A DNA stretch of 16,101 nucleotides from an uncultured Candidatus Melainabacteria bacterium (GTDB taxonomy: Bacteria > Cyanobacteriota > Vampirovibrionia > Gastranaerophilales > Gastranaerophilaceae). A program made the position numbers and the translations under genes. Positions 1 to 5,961 of this stretch are shown piece by piece. Within the stretch, counting starts at the first letter, position 1. Each line of letters opens with the position of its first letter. The notes below the pieces were generated by a model. That model saw nothing but the letters and a program-made list of their open reading frames with translations, ran no database searches and was not told the origin of the DNA. Location: contig CAKVIN010000030.1 in the NCBI GenBank assembly GCA_934754425.1, positions 1-16,101 on the forward strand, written 5' to 3'.

Positions 1-348
1 GCTCTAGTATTACCTCAATTAAAAGGTAAATTGGACGGTTTCGCTATGAGAGTTCCTACTCCAGACGTTTCATTAGTAGACGTTGTATTTGAACTTTCTA
101 AAGACGTAACTGTAGAAGAAGTTAACGCAGCTCTTAAAGAAGGTGCTGACGGACACGTTCTTTGCTACACAGAAGAACCATTAGTATCTTCTGACTACGT
201 TGGTACTTCACAATCTTCAACTGTTGACGCTTTATTAACAAGAGTTATGGGCGGCAACCAAGTTAAGATTATTTCTTGGTACGATAACGAAATGGGTTAT
301 TCAACTCGTTTAGCTGAAACTACTAAGATGGTTGCTTCTAAATTATAA
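1..348 (+). CDS. gap: Glyceraldehyde-3-phosphate dehydrogenase, C-terminal part (5' end outside window)
   Basis: The frame is open from base 1 and encodes the last 115 residues of a type I GAPDH, the glycolytic/gluconeogenic enzyme that converts glyceraldehyde-3-phosphate, NAD(P)+ and phosphate to 1,3-bisphosphoglycerate in the cytoplasm. Visible family signatures of the catalytic domain are LKGKLDGFAMRVPTPDVSLVD, YTEEPLVSSDYVG and the C-terminal SWYDNEMGYSTRL, where most GAPDHs read WYDNEWGYS. The active-site Cys and the NAD domain lie upstream of the window. It is a normal gene cut by the window edge; an internal TTG at 31 is not its start. Codon use is less AT-biased than in the neighbours, as expected for a highly expressed gene. 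A strong terminator follows. Confidence 0.97.
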   Translation, partial: ALVLPQLKGKLDGFAMRVPTPDVSLVDVVFELSKDVTVEEVNAALKEGADGHVLCYTEEPLVSSDYVGTSQSSTVDALLTRVMGGNQVKIISWYDNEMGYSTRLAETTKMVASKL

Positions 349-370
349 TTTTTAGATAAAAGCTAGTTTG

Positions 371-408
371 AATAAGTCGGTTCCTTATGAACCGGCTTAT
401 TTTTTTTG
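371..408 (+). terminator. Intrinsic terminator of gap
   Basis: A 13-bp stem (AATAAGTCGGTTC at 371-383 pairing with 389-401, one G-U) closes a 5-nt loop and runs into a T tract at 400-407. It lies 23 bases after the gap stop codon. Confidence 0.92.
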
Positions 409-435
409 TCTATTATTTTTTATATCTATTAGTAT

Positions 436-490
436 CATGTCATTGCGAGCGCTTTTCACTTCACTTTCAAAGGTGAATAACAATGTAATC
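436..490. repeat. Degenerate copy of a CATTGCGAG-type intergenic repeat
   Basis: TGTCATTGCGAGCGC at 438-452 matches one end of the widespread intergenic repeat that starts CGTCATTGCGAG and ends GAAGCAATCC. The other end is decayed here (CAATGTAATC at 481-490). A small TTCAC/GTGAA inverted repeat lies between them. A better preserved relative is at 2882-2927. This is a recollection of a common repeat type, not a database match. Confidence 0.4.
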
Positions 491-491
491 T

Positions 492-545
492 GTAGGTCAG
501 GCATTGCCTGACAAAAACATTTATGTCAGGCAATGCCTGACCTAC
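492..545. repeat. REP-like perfect inverted repeat, 22-bp arms
   Basis: The arms at 492-513 and 524-545 are perfect reverse complements around a 10-base spacer. Each arm itself holds the odd palindrome TCAGGCAWTGCCTGA, so the element can fold either as one long hairpin or as two small ones. It lacks a T tract and lies more than 140 bases past the gap stop, so it is not the gap terminator. The layout resembles REP/BIME units mobilised by Y1 (RAYT) transposases; similar GGCATTGCC-centred intergenic palindromes are common in cyanobacterial genomes. No transposase is in the window. Confidence 0.75.
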
Positions 546-622
546 TACAGACTATTGGAATAGACATATAAATGTGGTTACTTTAATGACTTTATTTATA
601 ACCAGATTTTACCTCTATAATT

Positions 623-640
623 TTTGTAAAGTTTTGTAAC
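623..640 (-). promoter_or_regulatory. HLR1-like direct-repeat box (RpaB-type operator) upstream of the 717 gene
   Basis: Read on the minus strand this is GTTACAAAACTTTACAAA, a full match to the cyanobacterial HLR1 consensus (G/T)TTACA(T/A)(T/A)NN(G/T)TTACA(T/A)(T/A), the site of the OmpR-family regulator RpaB. It ends 20 bases upstream of the likely -35 at 661. That RpaB or a homologue binds here is inferred. Confidence 0.6.
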
Positions 641-653
641 AAGATATCTCCTT

Positions 654-690
654 TGTGAAATTGAATATTTTTTAAATACTTTATATATAT
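654..690 (+). promoter_or_regulatory. Promoter of the 717 coiled-coil gene
   Basis: TGTGAAATT (654-662) leads into a possible -35 TTGAAT (661-666), followed after 17 bases by the AT-rich -10 region TATATA (684-689) within TACTTTATATATAT (677-690). The same two blocks with the same 14-nt gap occur upstream of the gene at 3795-4598, which supports their being functional rather than chance AT sequence. Confidence 0.6.
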
Positions 691-716
691 GTAAGATAAA
701 TATAAGGCGTAAAAAG

Positions 717-1148
717 ATGGCTAATACAGCAGCATTATTAGGAACTTTATTAAATACTAAAGCAGATATTAATTACTATACTCAACAACAAGTTTATTGG
801 AGTGGTAAATACGAAGCTAATAGTGCTAAACTTCAAAAACAAGTTAAGTACGAAGAAAAATGGGAAAGTGCTTATGATTCTGCTATTGATAATACAAAAG
901 ATTTAACAGTTGGTGGTTATACAGTAAAATCTGGTAACCAAAATACTCAAGTAGCTGATGCTTATGCACATGCCAAAGTTAAACAATATAACGAAGAATT
1001 ATCATTAGAACTTGCTGAATTGGACATAGAATACGATACAATGCAAACAATGTATGACGCTATGTTACAAGAATTAAGAGCACAAAAAGATACCGAAAAC
1101 ACAGCGGTACAAAACGCAGCTCAAGAAACAGGTTTATTACAATCATAG
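717..1148 (+). CDS. Small coiled-coil protein, uncharacterised
   Basis: This 143-residue protein belongs to no family I recognise. It has no signal peptide or membrane segment. The N-terminus is hydrophobic-amphipathic (MANTAALLGTLLNT), followed by a Gln/Tyr/Lys-rich helical region, a short Gly-Thr-rich break (about 62-76, TVGGYTVKSGNQNT) and a C-terminal coiled coil (about 85-130) with the pattern L-x-L-A-x-L-D-x-E. The 267-residue protein at 3795-4598 has a comparable C-terminal coiled coil (LALAPLEAEQTDM) and also ends with QET plus a short Gly-containing tail, so the two may be paralogous modules. A weak ribosome site (AAGGCG, 704-709) precedes the ATG. It has its own promoter with an HLR1-like box and converges on folD with an 18-base gap. 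A structural or secreted filament-type role is possible but not shown. Confidence 0.85.
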   Translation: MANTAALLGTLLNTKADINYYTQQQVYWSGKYEANSAKLQKQVKYEEKWESAYDSAIDNTKDLTVGGYTVKSGNQNTQVADAYAHAKVKQYNEELSLELAELDIEYDTMQTMYDAMLQELRAQKDTENTAVQNAAQETGLLQS

Positions 1149-1166
1149 AGCTAAGCTCGTTAGATT

Positions 1167-1988
1167 TTATCTGTATACTTTTGAAGCATTGTACATTAAA
1201 GAAGCAATTGTCATTGGGCCAACTCCCCCTGGGACAGGCGATATATATTTTACACTTGGTGATACAAAATCAAAATCTACATCACCGGTAAGTTTGCCGT
1301 TGGTATCTCTAAATATACCGACGTCAACAATAACAGAATTTTTATTATCCATCTTACATCTTACAATTTTTTTACCAACCGCAGATATCAGAATATCAGC
1401 GGTTTTTATTTTACTTTCAATATCTTTAGTATAAGAATGACAAACCGTTACTGTTGCATTTCTATTCAAAAGCATTTGTGCCATTGGACGACCGACAATA
1501 TTAGAGCGACCAATCACAACTGCATTTGCTCCTTCAATTGGAATTCTATATTCATCCAAAAGCATTAAAATACCTTGTGGAGTCGCTGGATAAAAATAAG
1601 GTTCAATACCGATTGCAAGTTTTCCAACATTTTCCGGAGAAAAACCATCAACATCTTTTTTAGGAGAAATTGCCATTATAACATTATTTTTATCAATATG
1701 TTTTGGCAAAGGAAGTTGTACCAAAATTCCTGTTACATCATTATCCTCGTTCAAATCTTTTATAATTGAAAGTAACTTATCTTCTGTAGTGTTTTCTTCT
1801 AATTCAATAATTGTGGATTTAATACCGACTTTTTCTGCCGCCAATTTTTTATTACGAACATAAATTTTACTAGCCGGATTGTTACCGACAAGAATCACTA
1901 CAAGATGTGGCTTAATATCAAGTTTATTAACTCGTTCTTTTACGCTATCTAATATTTTTAATGATACAGCTTTTCCATCTAAAATCAT
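1167..1988 (-). CDS. folD: Bifunctional methylenetetrahydrofolate dehydrogenase / methenyltetrahydrofolate cyclohydrolase
   Basis: FolD interconverts 5,10-methylene-, 5,10-methenyl- and 10-formyl-tetrahydrofolate in cytoplasmic one-carbon metabolism, usually with NADP. The 273 residues are close to the family length. Visible motifs are the catalytic Tyr43/Lys47 in SKIYVRNKKLA, GILVQLPLPKHI (87-98), KKDVDGF (110-116), PATPQGI (134-140), the nucleotide-binding GRSNIVGRPMA (160-170), DVGIF and the C-terminal PVPGGVGPMT (251-260). ATG at 1988 directly abuts the TAG of the upstream CooC-like gene, and its AGGAGA ribosome site lies inside the last codons of that gene, so the two are translated as a coupled pair. 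No terminator is evident downstream, only a very short GAGC/GCTC hairpin in the gap to the convergent 717 gene. Confidence 0.97.
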   Translation of the reverse strand: MILDGKAVSLKILDSVKERVNKLDIKPHLVVILVGNNPASKIYVRNKKLAAEKVGIKSTIIELEENTTEDKLLSIIKDLNEDNDVTGILVQLPLPKHIDKNNVIMAISPKKDVDGFSPENVGKLAIGIEPYFYPATPQGILMLLDEYRIPIEGANAVVIGRSNIVGRPMAQMLLNRNATVTVCHSYTKDIESKIKTADILISAVGKKIVRCKMDNKNSVIVDVGIFRDTNGKLTGDVDFDFVSPSVKYISPVPGGVGPMTIASLMYNASKVYR

Positions 1989-2741
1989 CTAACAATTCTC
2001 CTGCGGTAAATTTAATCTAAAATAAAATTCATTAACGGCATTTTTTACAACCTCTGACATTCTGTCAATTTTACCGGAAGCTAATTCTTCATCAAAAGGA
2101 ATTGTTCCAAGAACGTCAATTTCAGCCTCAGCTAAATTTGTTGAAATTTCATTTAAGTCTTCGTTTTTAACTTTATTTAATACTATACCTAATTGTCCAC
2201 CGGCTGCATATTTTGCAGAAAATTCTGCAATACGTTTAGTTAAATTAATAGAGTCTACTGTCGGATTTGTTACAATAAGTGCTAAATCAATATCTGTATC
2301 GACCAATTGATTTAGATATTTTAAATCAAATTCACAATCAAAAATAACAAAATCATATCTTTCAATTAATCTTTGACAAGCATCGTTGATTTGCGCAGTA
2401 ATAGGGCATCTACAATCTTTTGCACCAACAAACCAAGAAACTATAATATCAACATTTTCATTTAACGATACCAATATATCTTCCATTGCCCATTCAATGT
2501 ATTCGTGTTTTGTCATTCCTTCCGGAATTCCTGTTTTGTATTCATGTTTTCCGCTTCTTATTCCATAAATAGTGTTTCTAATATCGAGTCCAAAAGAATG
2601 TGCTAATTCACTTGTTAAATCATTGTCAAATAATAAAATCGATTTTGTTGGAAATTTCTCTTGTAATATATTCAATAATGCTTTTGTAACAGTCGTTTTG
2701 CCGTTTCCACTTTTTCCTGTAATTGCAATTTTTTTTGTCAA
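1989..2741 (-). CDS. CooC/AcsF-like P-loop ATPase (MinD/NifH superfamily)
   Basis: The frame stays open to an ATG at 2804, but TTG at 2741 is preferred: it has an AAGAGG ribosome site 6 bases upstream and puts the P-loop at the normal N-terminal position (250 residues). The deviant Walker A GKSGNGKTT (about 9-17) keeps the signature first Lys of the SIMIBI/MinD class. The CRC pair at about 110-112 followed by PI, and the later VIFDCEFDLKYLNQ segment (about 132-145), resemble the CxC metal-site/dimer motif and Walker B region of CooC, the ATPase that helps insert nickel into carbon monoxide dehydrogenase; AcsF is its acetyl-CoA-synthase relative. Cytoplasmic. It forms a two-gene unit with folD. 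No CODH gene is visible, so the client is unknown; a generic ParA/MinD-type assignment is the fallback. Confidence 0.75.
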   Translation of the reverse strand: MTKKIAITGKSGNGKTTVTKALLNILQEKFPTKSILLFDNDLTSELAHSFGLDIRNTIYGIRSGKHEYKTGIPEGMTKHEYIEWAMEDILVSLNENVDIIVSWFVGAKDCRCPITAQINDACQRLIERYDFVIFDCEFDLKYLNQLVDTDIDLALIVTNPTVDSINLTKRIAEFSAKYAAGGQLGIVLNKVKNEDLNEISTNLAEAEIDVLGTIPFDEELASGKIDRMSEVVKNAVNEFYFRLNLPQENC

Positions 2742-2772
2742 ACCAAACCTCTTAAAATAACTACATATAAGA

Positions 2773-2801
2773 ATTTTATCATAAAAACTCGCATAACAAA
2801 A
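2773..2801 (-). promoter_or_regulatory. Extended -10 promoter of the CooC-like/folD unit
   Basis: On the minus strand TGATAAAAT (2781-2773) is an extended -10 element. Only a poor -35 (TTTTGT, 2801-2796) lies 17 bases upstream. The same TGATAAAAT element precedes lysA. Confidence 0.45.
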
Positions 2802-2825
2802 CAAGGCAATTAATATATTGCCTTG
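2793..2825 (-). terminator. Probable terminator of the response-regulator gene
   Basis: An 8-bp perfect stem CAAGGCAA/TTGCCTTG (2825-2818 with 2809-2802) with an 8-base AT loop is followed on the minus strand by TTTTGTTAT. It separates the response regulator from the CooC-like gene. The T tract is interrupted. Confidence 0.5.
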
Positions 2826-2881
2826 ATATATTTCAAGATTAAGTTTAAAAATTATTAATACTAAGTATAGTTAATTATCAA

Positions 2882-2927
2882 TGGATTGCTTCGTCACCCA
2901 TTATTATTGTTGTTCCTCGCAATGACG
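2882..2927. repeat. Intergenic repeat of the GGATTGCTTCGTC ... CGCAATGACG type
   Basis: TGGATTGCTTCGTCAC at one end and TCCTCGCAATGACG at the other match the two ends of a repeat type scattered between genes in many unrelated bacteria. ATTGC and GCAAT form a short inverted pair. It lies in the gap downstream of the response-regulator gene. A decayed relative lies at 436-490. Confidence 0.6.
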
Positions 2928-2950
2928 TTGCACTCCAAACCTTGGCTTAC

Positions 2951-3637
2951 TTAAACAAGTCCTTCTTTTACAGCTTTTACGGCAGCTTGAACTCTATCGT
3001 TTACGCACATTTTTTGTAAAATCGAACAAACGTGTGCTTTTGCGGTATGAACGCTCACAATCAATTCTTTTGCTATTTCTGTATTACTTTTACCCTCAAC
3101 GAGGTGTTTAAGAACTTCAAATTCTCTTTCTGTTAAAGGTACACGTCCTTCTTCAGAAGTCTTGTCTTTTAAGATTCCAATAGTTTCTTGTTTAGGGAAT
3201 GAATCTAAAACTTTTCTTGCAATTACAGGATCCAACCAACAAACACCGTTGTTTACATCTCTAATAACGTCAGCTAATTTGGAAGGATCAATATCTTTTA
3301 AGCAATAAGCCATTGCGCCAGACGATAAAGCTGCAATTACTTCTTCTTCTCTATCATGCGAAGTTAAAGCTATAACCTTGATATCTTTATTCATCTCCTT
3401 AACTTTGACCGTTGCTTCTATACCATTCATGCCGGCAAGACCTAAGTCCATAAGTACAATGTTTGGTGAATACTGTGCAATCATTTTGAGCCCGTCAAGA
3501 GCGTTGTCACTCTCCGCAACAACTTTTATATCTTCATTAGAATTCAATGCGCATCTTAAACCCACTCTTGTTAATTTAAAATCTTCAATAATAATTACAC
3601 TAATAGTTTTCTTTTCTGTTTCTATTGCTGTTGTCAT
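2951..3637 (-). CDS. NarL/LuxR-family response regulator
   Basis: This 228-residue two-domain regulator has a CheY-like receiver at about 11-130 with the acidic pair E18/D19, phospho-acceptor D64 (in VLMDLGL), T92 (ALTS) and K114 (CLKD). A LuxR-type helix-turn-helix follows at about 166-226 (PLTEREFEVLKHLVEGKSN, then HTAKAHVCSILQKM). It is expected to bind DNA once phosphorylated by a sensor kinase, none of which lies nearby. ATG at 3637 is chosen over the in-frame ATG at 3661 because GAGAGGAGA sits 7 bases before it and the receiver then starts at the usual distance. A TATAAT at 3674-3669 is a plausible -10. The gene stands alone and is closed by a hairpin terminator. Its targets are unknown; it is not of the OmpR type expected to bind the HLR1-like boxes. 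Confidence 0.92.
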   Translation of the reverse strand: MTTAIETEKKTISVIIIEDFKLTRVGLRCALNSNEDIKVVAESDNALDGLKMIAQYSPNIVLMDLGLAGMNGIEATVKVKEMNKDIKVIALTSHDREEEVIAALSSGAMAYCLKDIDPSKLADVIRDVNNGVCWLDPVIARKVLDSFPKQETIGILKDKTSEEGRVPLTEREFEVLKHLVEGKSNTEIAKELIVSVHTAKAHVCSILQKMCVNDRVQAAVKAVKEGLV

Positions 3638-3740
3638 TTTTATTCTCCTCTCGGGTCTCATTTCTTTTATTATATTAAATAATAGATATATTCTTTAGTA
3701 TATTACCCAATTTACTTATATTTAATTAACAATAACTCAA

Positions 3741-3772
3741 AAACGTAAAAGCCTGCTCTTATTGAGCAGGCT
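3741..3772 (-). terminator. Terminator of the 3795-4598 gene
   Basis: A perfect 9-bp stem AGCCTGCTC/GAGCAGGCT (3772-3764 with 3758-3750) with a 5-base loop runs on the minus strand into TTTTACGTTTTT. It follows the stop codon by about 22 bases. Confidence 0.85.
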
Positions 3773-3794
3773 GAATTTATTATTATAAAAAATA

Positions 3795-4598
3795 TTAACC
3801 TAAACCGAATTTTGGTGCTGCTTCTTTTGTTTCTTGACTGCAAGCTTGTTCTAGTGCTTGTAATCTTTCTCTTGCATACGCTAATTGTGTTTCTACAGAT
3901 TCTTTTTCTAATTCCATATCTGTTTGTTCTGCTTCTAATGGTGCTAATGCTTCATCTTGTTCTGCTTCTAATTCAGCTTTTGCTGCTTCTAACCAAAGAG
4001 AAATATTAGATTGTTGTTGAGCACATAGTTGGTTTGCAATATATCCTTGTTGTGATTCTTGGGTTTTTATTTGATAAACACCTTGTTGAATAAGAGATAA
4101 TTGCTCACCTGTAACTTCATAATTACCGATTTTATAAGCATTGTCTTTCTTTTTACCTTCAGCATCTTGAACTTGTGGTGCATTTCCGCCGGACATAACA
4201 TATGCTTGGACTATCTCGCCAGCATTTGCTAATCCTTTAATCTCAATTTTTTGACCATTTGCACCATCCATTTTACGATCATTACCTAATTCACTAGCTA
4301 ATTGGTTATATCGATTCATTGCGAATATAGAGGTGCCACCCATACCACCAAAGTTCATAGGATTCAAACCTTGAGTACCAATACCCATTTGTTGCATCAA
4401 ATCAGATTTGAATTTTGATTGAGCCATCTGAGCTTGTTTTTCAAGTTGCGACATCCTACTAGAATACATTTTCTGTACTCTAGAAATGTTTTTCGTCATA
4501 CGGTCAAGGCGGCTGCCGTAACGAGTTTGTTGCAACGTAAGTTTATTAACTTTACGTTTCAACCTCATTTTTTCATGTAGTAATAACAAGAAAGCCAT
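3795..4598 (-). CDS. Coiled-coil protein with glycine/methionine-rich linker, uncharacterised
   Basis: I do not recognise this 267-residue protein. After a short hydrophobic start (MAFLLLLHEKM) comes a basic helical region (about 12-70, rich in Lys, Arg, Gln). A Gly/Met/Asn-rich linker follows (about 70-95: GIGTQGLNPMNFGGMGGTSIFAM is its core). Then comes a middle domain with Gln-rich helices (about 150-200) and a long acidic coiled coil (about 205-255). A single Cys lies in each of the last two regions. There is no convincing signal peptide, although residues 1-8 are hydrophobic. GGAGACGG lies 8 bases before the ATG. Promoter layout matches that of the 717 gene: HLR1-like boxes, then TGTGAAATT, 14 nt, TACTTTATATATAT. 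The related C-terminal coils and shared promoter suggest the two proteins act in the same process. Confidence 0.85.
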   Translation of the reverse strand: MAFLLLLHEKMRLKRKVNKLTLQQTRYGSRLDRMTKNISRVQKMYSSRMSQLEKQAQMAQSKFKSDLMQQMGIGTQGLNPMNFGGMGGTSIFAMNRYNQLASELGNDRKMDGANGQKIEIKGLANAGEIVQAYVMSGGNAPQVQDAEGKKKDNAYKIGNYEVTGEQLSLIQQGVYQIKTQESQQGYIANQLCAQQQSNISLWLEAAKAELEAEQDEALAPLEAEQTDMELEKESVETQLAYARERLQALEQACSQETKEAAPKFGLG

Positions 4599-4630
4599 TT
4601 TTTATACCGTCTCCGTATGATTTATACTCT

Positions 4631-4670
4631 TATATATATAAAGTATAGTTCTTATCCATAATTTCACATG
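4631..4670 (-). promoter_or_regulatory. Promoter of the 3795-4598 gene
   Basis: On the minus strand TGTGAAATT (4668-4660) is followed after exactly 14 bases by TACTTTATATATAT, which contains the probable -10; TTATGG with 17-base spacing to TATATA is the likely -35. The layout is the same as at 654-690. Confidence 0.6.
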
Positions 4671-4682
4671 TTTTGAGAAATT

Positions 4683-4700
4683 GTTACAAATCTTTACAAG
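4683..4700 (+). promoter_or_regulatory. HLR1-like box 1 in the divergent region
   Basis: GTTACAAATCTTTACAAG matches the HLR1 consensus at every defined base except the last. Relative to the minus-strand gene (start 4598) it has the same orientation as the box upstream of 717, and 14 bases separate it from TGTGAAATT (13 in the other case). Confidence 0.55.
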
Positions 4701-4716
4701 AATTTTATTAAAAAAA

Positions 4717-4734
4717 TTTACAATAATTTACAAA
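4717..4734 (+). promoter_or_regulatory. HLR1-like box 2 in the divergent region
   Basis: TTTACAATAATTTACAAA is a perfect HLR1 consensus match. It lies 17 bases beyond box 1 and only 7 bases upstream of the -35 of the plus-strand TOPRIM gene, so it could act on either divergent promoter. Confidence 0.55.
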
Positions 4735-4741
4735 AAACATT

Positions 4742-4770
4742 TTGAAATTACAATAAAAGAATAATAAAAT
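4742..4770 (+). promoter_or_regulatory. Promoter of the TOPRIM gene
   Basis: TTGAAA (4742-4747), a 17-base spacer and TAAAAT (4765-4770) form a good sigma-70-type promoter 39 bases upstream of the TTG start. Confidence 0.6.
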
Positions 4771-4808
4771 AAGATTATTAAATAAATTATTAAGAGGAAA
4801 GGTTAAGT

Positions 4809-5801
4809 TTGAAATTTAAAAAATTAACAAAAGAACAAATTTTAATCTCAATGGATAGATTAACCAGATTTAAGTATACAAAAAATAAATATTTACGAGT
4901 ATTTCTTGACATAATTCTTAATAATTTAATTGAACCAAAATATAAAAAAAATGATTTATTAAATTTATCTTGTACAGAAATAAGAAACATTGCAGAAGAA
5001 ATTTTTAATAATTCTCTAAATGAAGCTTCAAATGATTTTTTTATTAATAAAAAAATTTATGAATATGAAAATTCTGTATTTTATTTGGATAACGATTGTA
5101 AAGAATTTTTAAATAATAATTTAGATTATAAATCTGCATTAAAATATATAGATTCAACTTGTCCAATAAATTTGCAATGGCTTAAGAGTTTAGAGTTTGA
5201 TTATAATTTAGTAGAAAATCGAGAATTGCATTATTTAAAATATCCGATAGAAAAAATAATTTTAGTAGAAGGGTTAACAGAGGAAATTCTTTTACCGGCT
5301 TTTTCAAAATACTTAAACTATGATTTTTATCAAAAAGGAATTCAGGTAATAGGTGCTGGAGGAAAAAATCAAGTAGTAAAAATGTATTACAAGCTAATAG
5401 AAGAAGTAAAATTACCGATATTTTTGTTACTTGATAAAGATGCTGAAGAAAATATTAAACAAATTAGACCTCGTTTACGTGAAATTGATAAAATTCATTT
5501 GGTATCTTGTGGAGAATTTGAGGACATGCTTCCAAAATCTTTAATTATAAAAACTATTAATAATCATTTAGAAAATTTTTCTTCAATTAGCGAGTCTGAT
5601 CTGGACGATTCATTGCCGGAAGTTAAAAATTTGGAATATATTTTTAAAACAAAAGGGCTACATGAATTCAAAAAGGCTGATTTTGCCAAACTTATCAGAA
5701 ATAATATTAGTGAAGAGGCTGATATTTCACCAGAAATAGCCGAAATTATTGAAGAAATATCAAATCAAAATAAAATGCTTGACAGTAAATTTTGTTCCTG
5801 A
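4809..5801 (+). CDS. Stand-alone OLD-type TOPRIM domain protein
   Basis: The start is TTG at 4809, supported by AGAGGAAAGG 6 bases upstream (330 residues). The N-terminal ~140 residues are helical, very Asn/Lys/Ile-rich and unassigned. A TOPRIM fold follows: the acidic motif ILVEGLTEEILLPAF (E154 with E158/E159), the glycine turn IQVIGAGGKNQV (178-189), and LLLDKDAEEN with the D209-x-D211 pair, then FEDMLP (237-242). These are the metal-binding motifs of OLD-family nucleases and primase/topoisomerase TOPRIMs. OLD, GajA (Gabija) and similar defence nucleases carry an ABC-type ATPase before the TOPRIM; here no Walker motif is present, and no helicase partner is adjacent. The gene is more AT-rich than its neighbours. 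It could be a DNA or RNA nuclease; the substrate is unknown. tRNA-Lys follows 87 bases later. Confidence 0.75.
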   Translation: MKFKKLTKEQILISMDRLTRFKYTKNKYLRVFLDIILNNLIEPKYKKNDLLNLSCTEIRNIAEEIFNNSLNEASNDFFINKKIYEYENSVFYLDNDCKEFLNNNLDYKSALKYIDSTCPINLQWLKSLEFDYNLVENRELHYLKYPIEKIILVEGLTEEILLPAFSKYLNYDFYQKGIQVIGAGGKNQVVKMYYKLIEEVKLPIFLLLDKDAEENIKQIRPRLREIDKIHLVSCGEFEDMLPKSLIIKTINNHLENFSSISESDLDDSLPEVKNLEYIFKTKGLHEFKKADFAKLIRNNISEEADISPEIAEIIEEISNQNKMLDSKFCS

Positions 5802-5888
5802 TAATATATATCTTGTGGTTAGGCCACAGCCGAAGTATAAAAGGTTTAATTGAAAAATAAATAGTAAATTGTGAATTTATAAAAATTT

Positions 5889-5961
5889 GCGCTTGTAGCT
5901 CAGCAGGTAGAGCACTCCCCTTTTAAGGGATAGGTCGCGCGTTCGAATCGCGCCAAGCGCA
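5889..5961 (+). tRNA. tRNA-Lys (UUU)
   Basis: A complete 73-nt cloverleaf is present. Acceptor GCGCTTG pairs with CAAGCGC, the D stem is GCTC/GAGC, the anticodon loop CTTTTAA gives UUU, and the T arm is GCGCG-TTCGAAT-CGCGC. Discriminator base is A. The 3' CCA is not encoded, so it must be added by the CCA enzyme. The outermost anticodon-stem pair (C-T) is mismatched. Nine T residues at 5964-5972 probably end the transcript. Confidence 0.96.

Noticed and set aside
1148..1158. GAGCTAAGCTC as terminator between the 717 gene and folD
   Set aside because: The stem is only 4 bp with a 3-base loop and it overlaps the stop codon, so it is too weak to call.
1575..1769. Plus-strand open frame inside folD, and other frames antisense to clear genes
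   Set aside because: They are shadows of strongly supported genes, lack ribosome sites and have low-complexity Ile/Phe/Asn-rich products.
2951..3637. The response regulator as the factor binding the HLR1-like boxes
   Set aside because: HLR1 is bound by OmpR-family (winged helix) RpaB, whereas this protein has a NarL/LuxR helix-turn-helix.
4809..5801. A Gabija (GajA) or full OLD nuclease
   Set aside because: There is no Walker A/B ATPase half and no GajB helicase next to it; only the TOPRIM part matches.
5814..5828. TGTGGTTAGGCCACA hairpin as terminator of the TOPRIM gene
   Set aside because: The stem is 5 bp and no T tract follows it; transcription may well continue into the tRNA.
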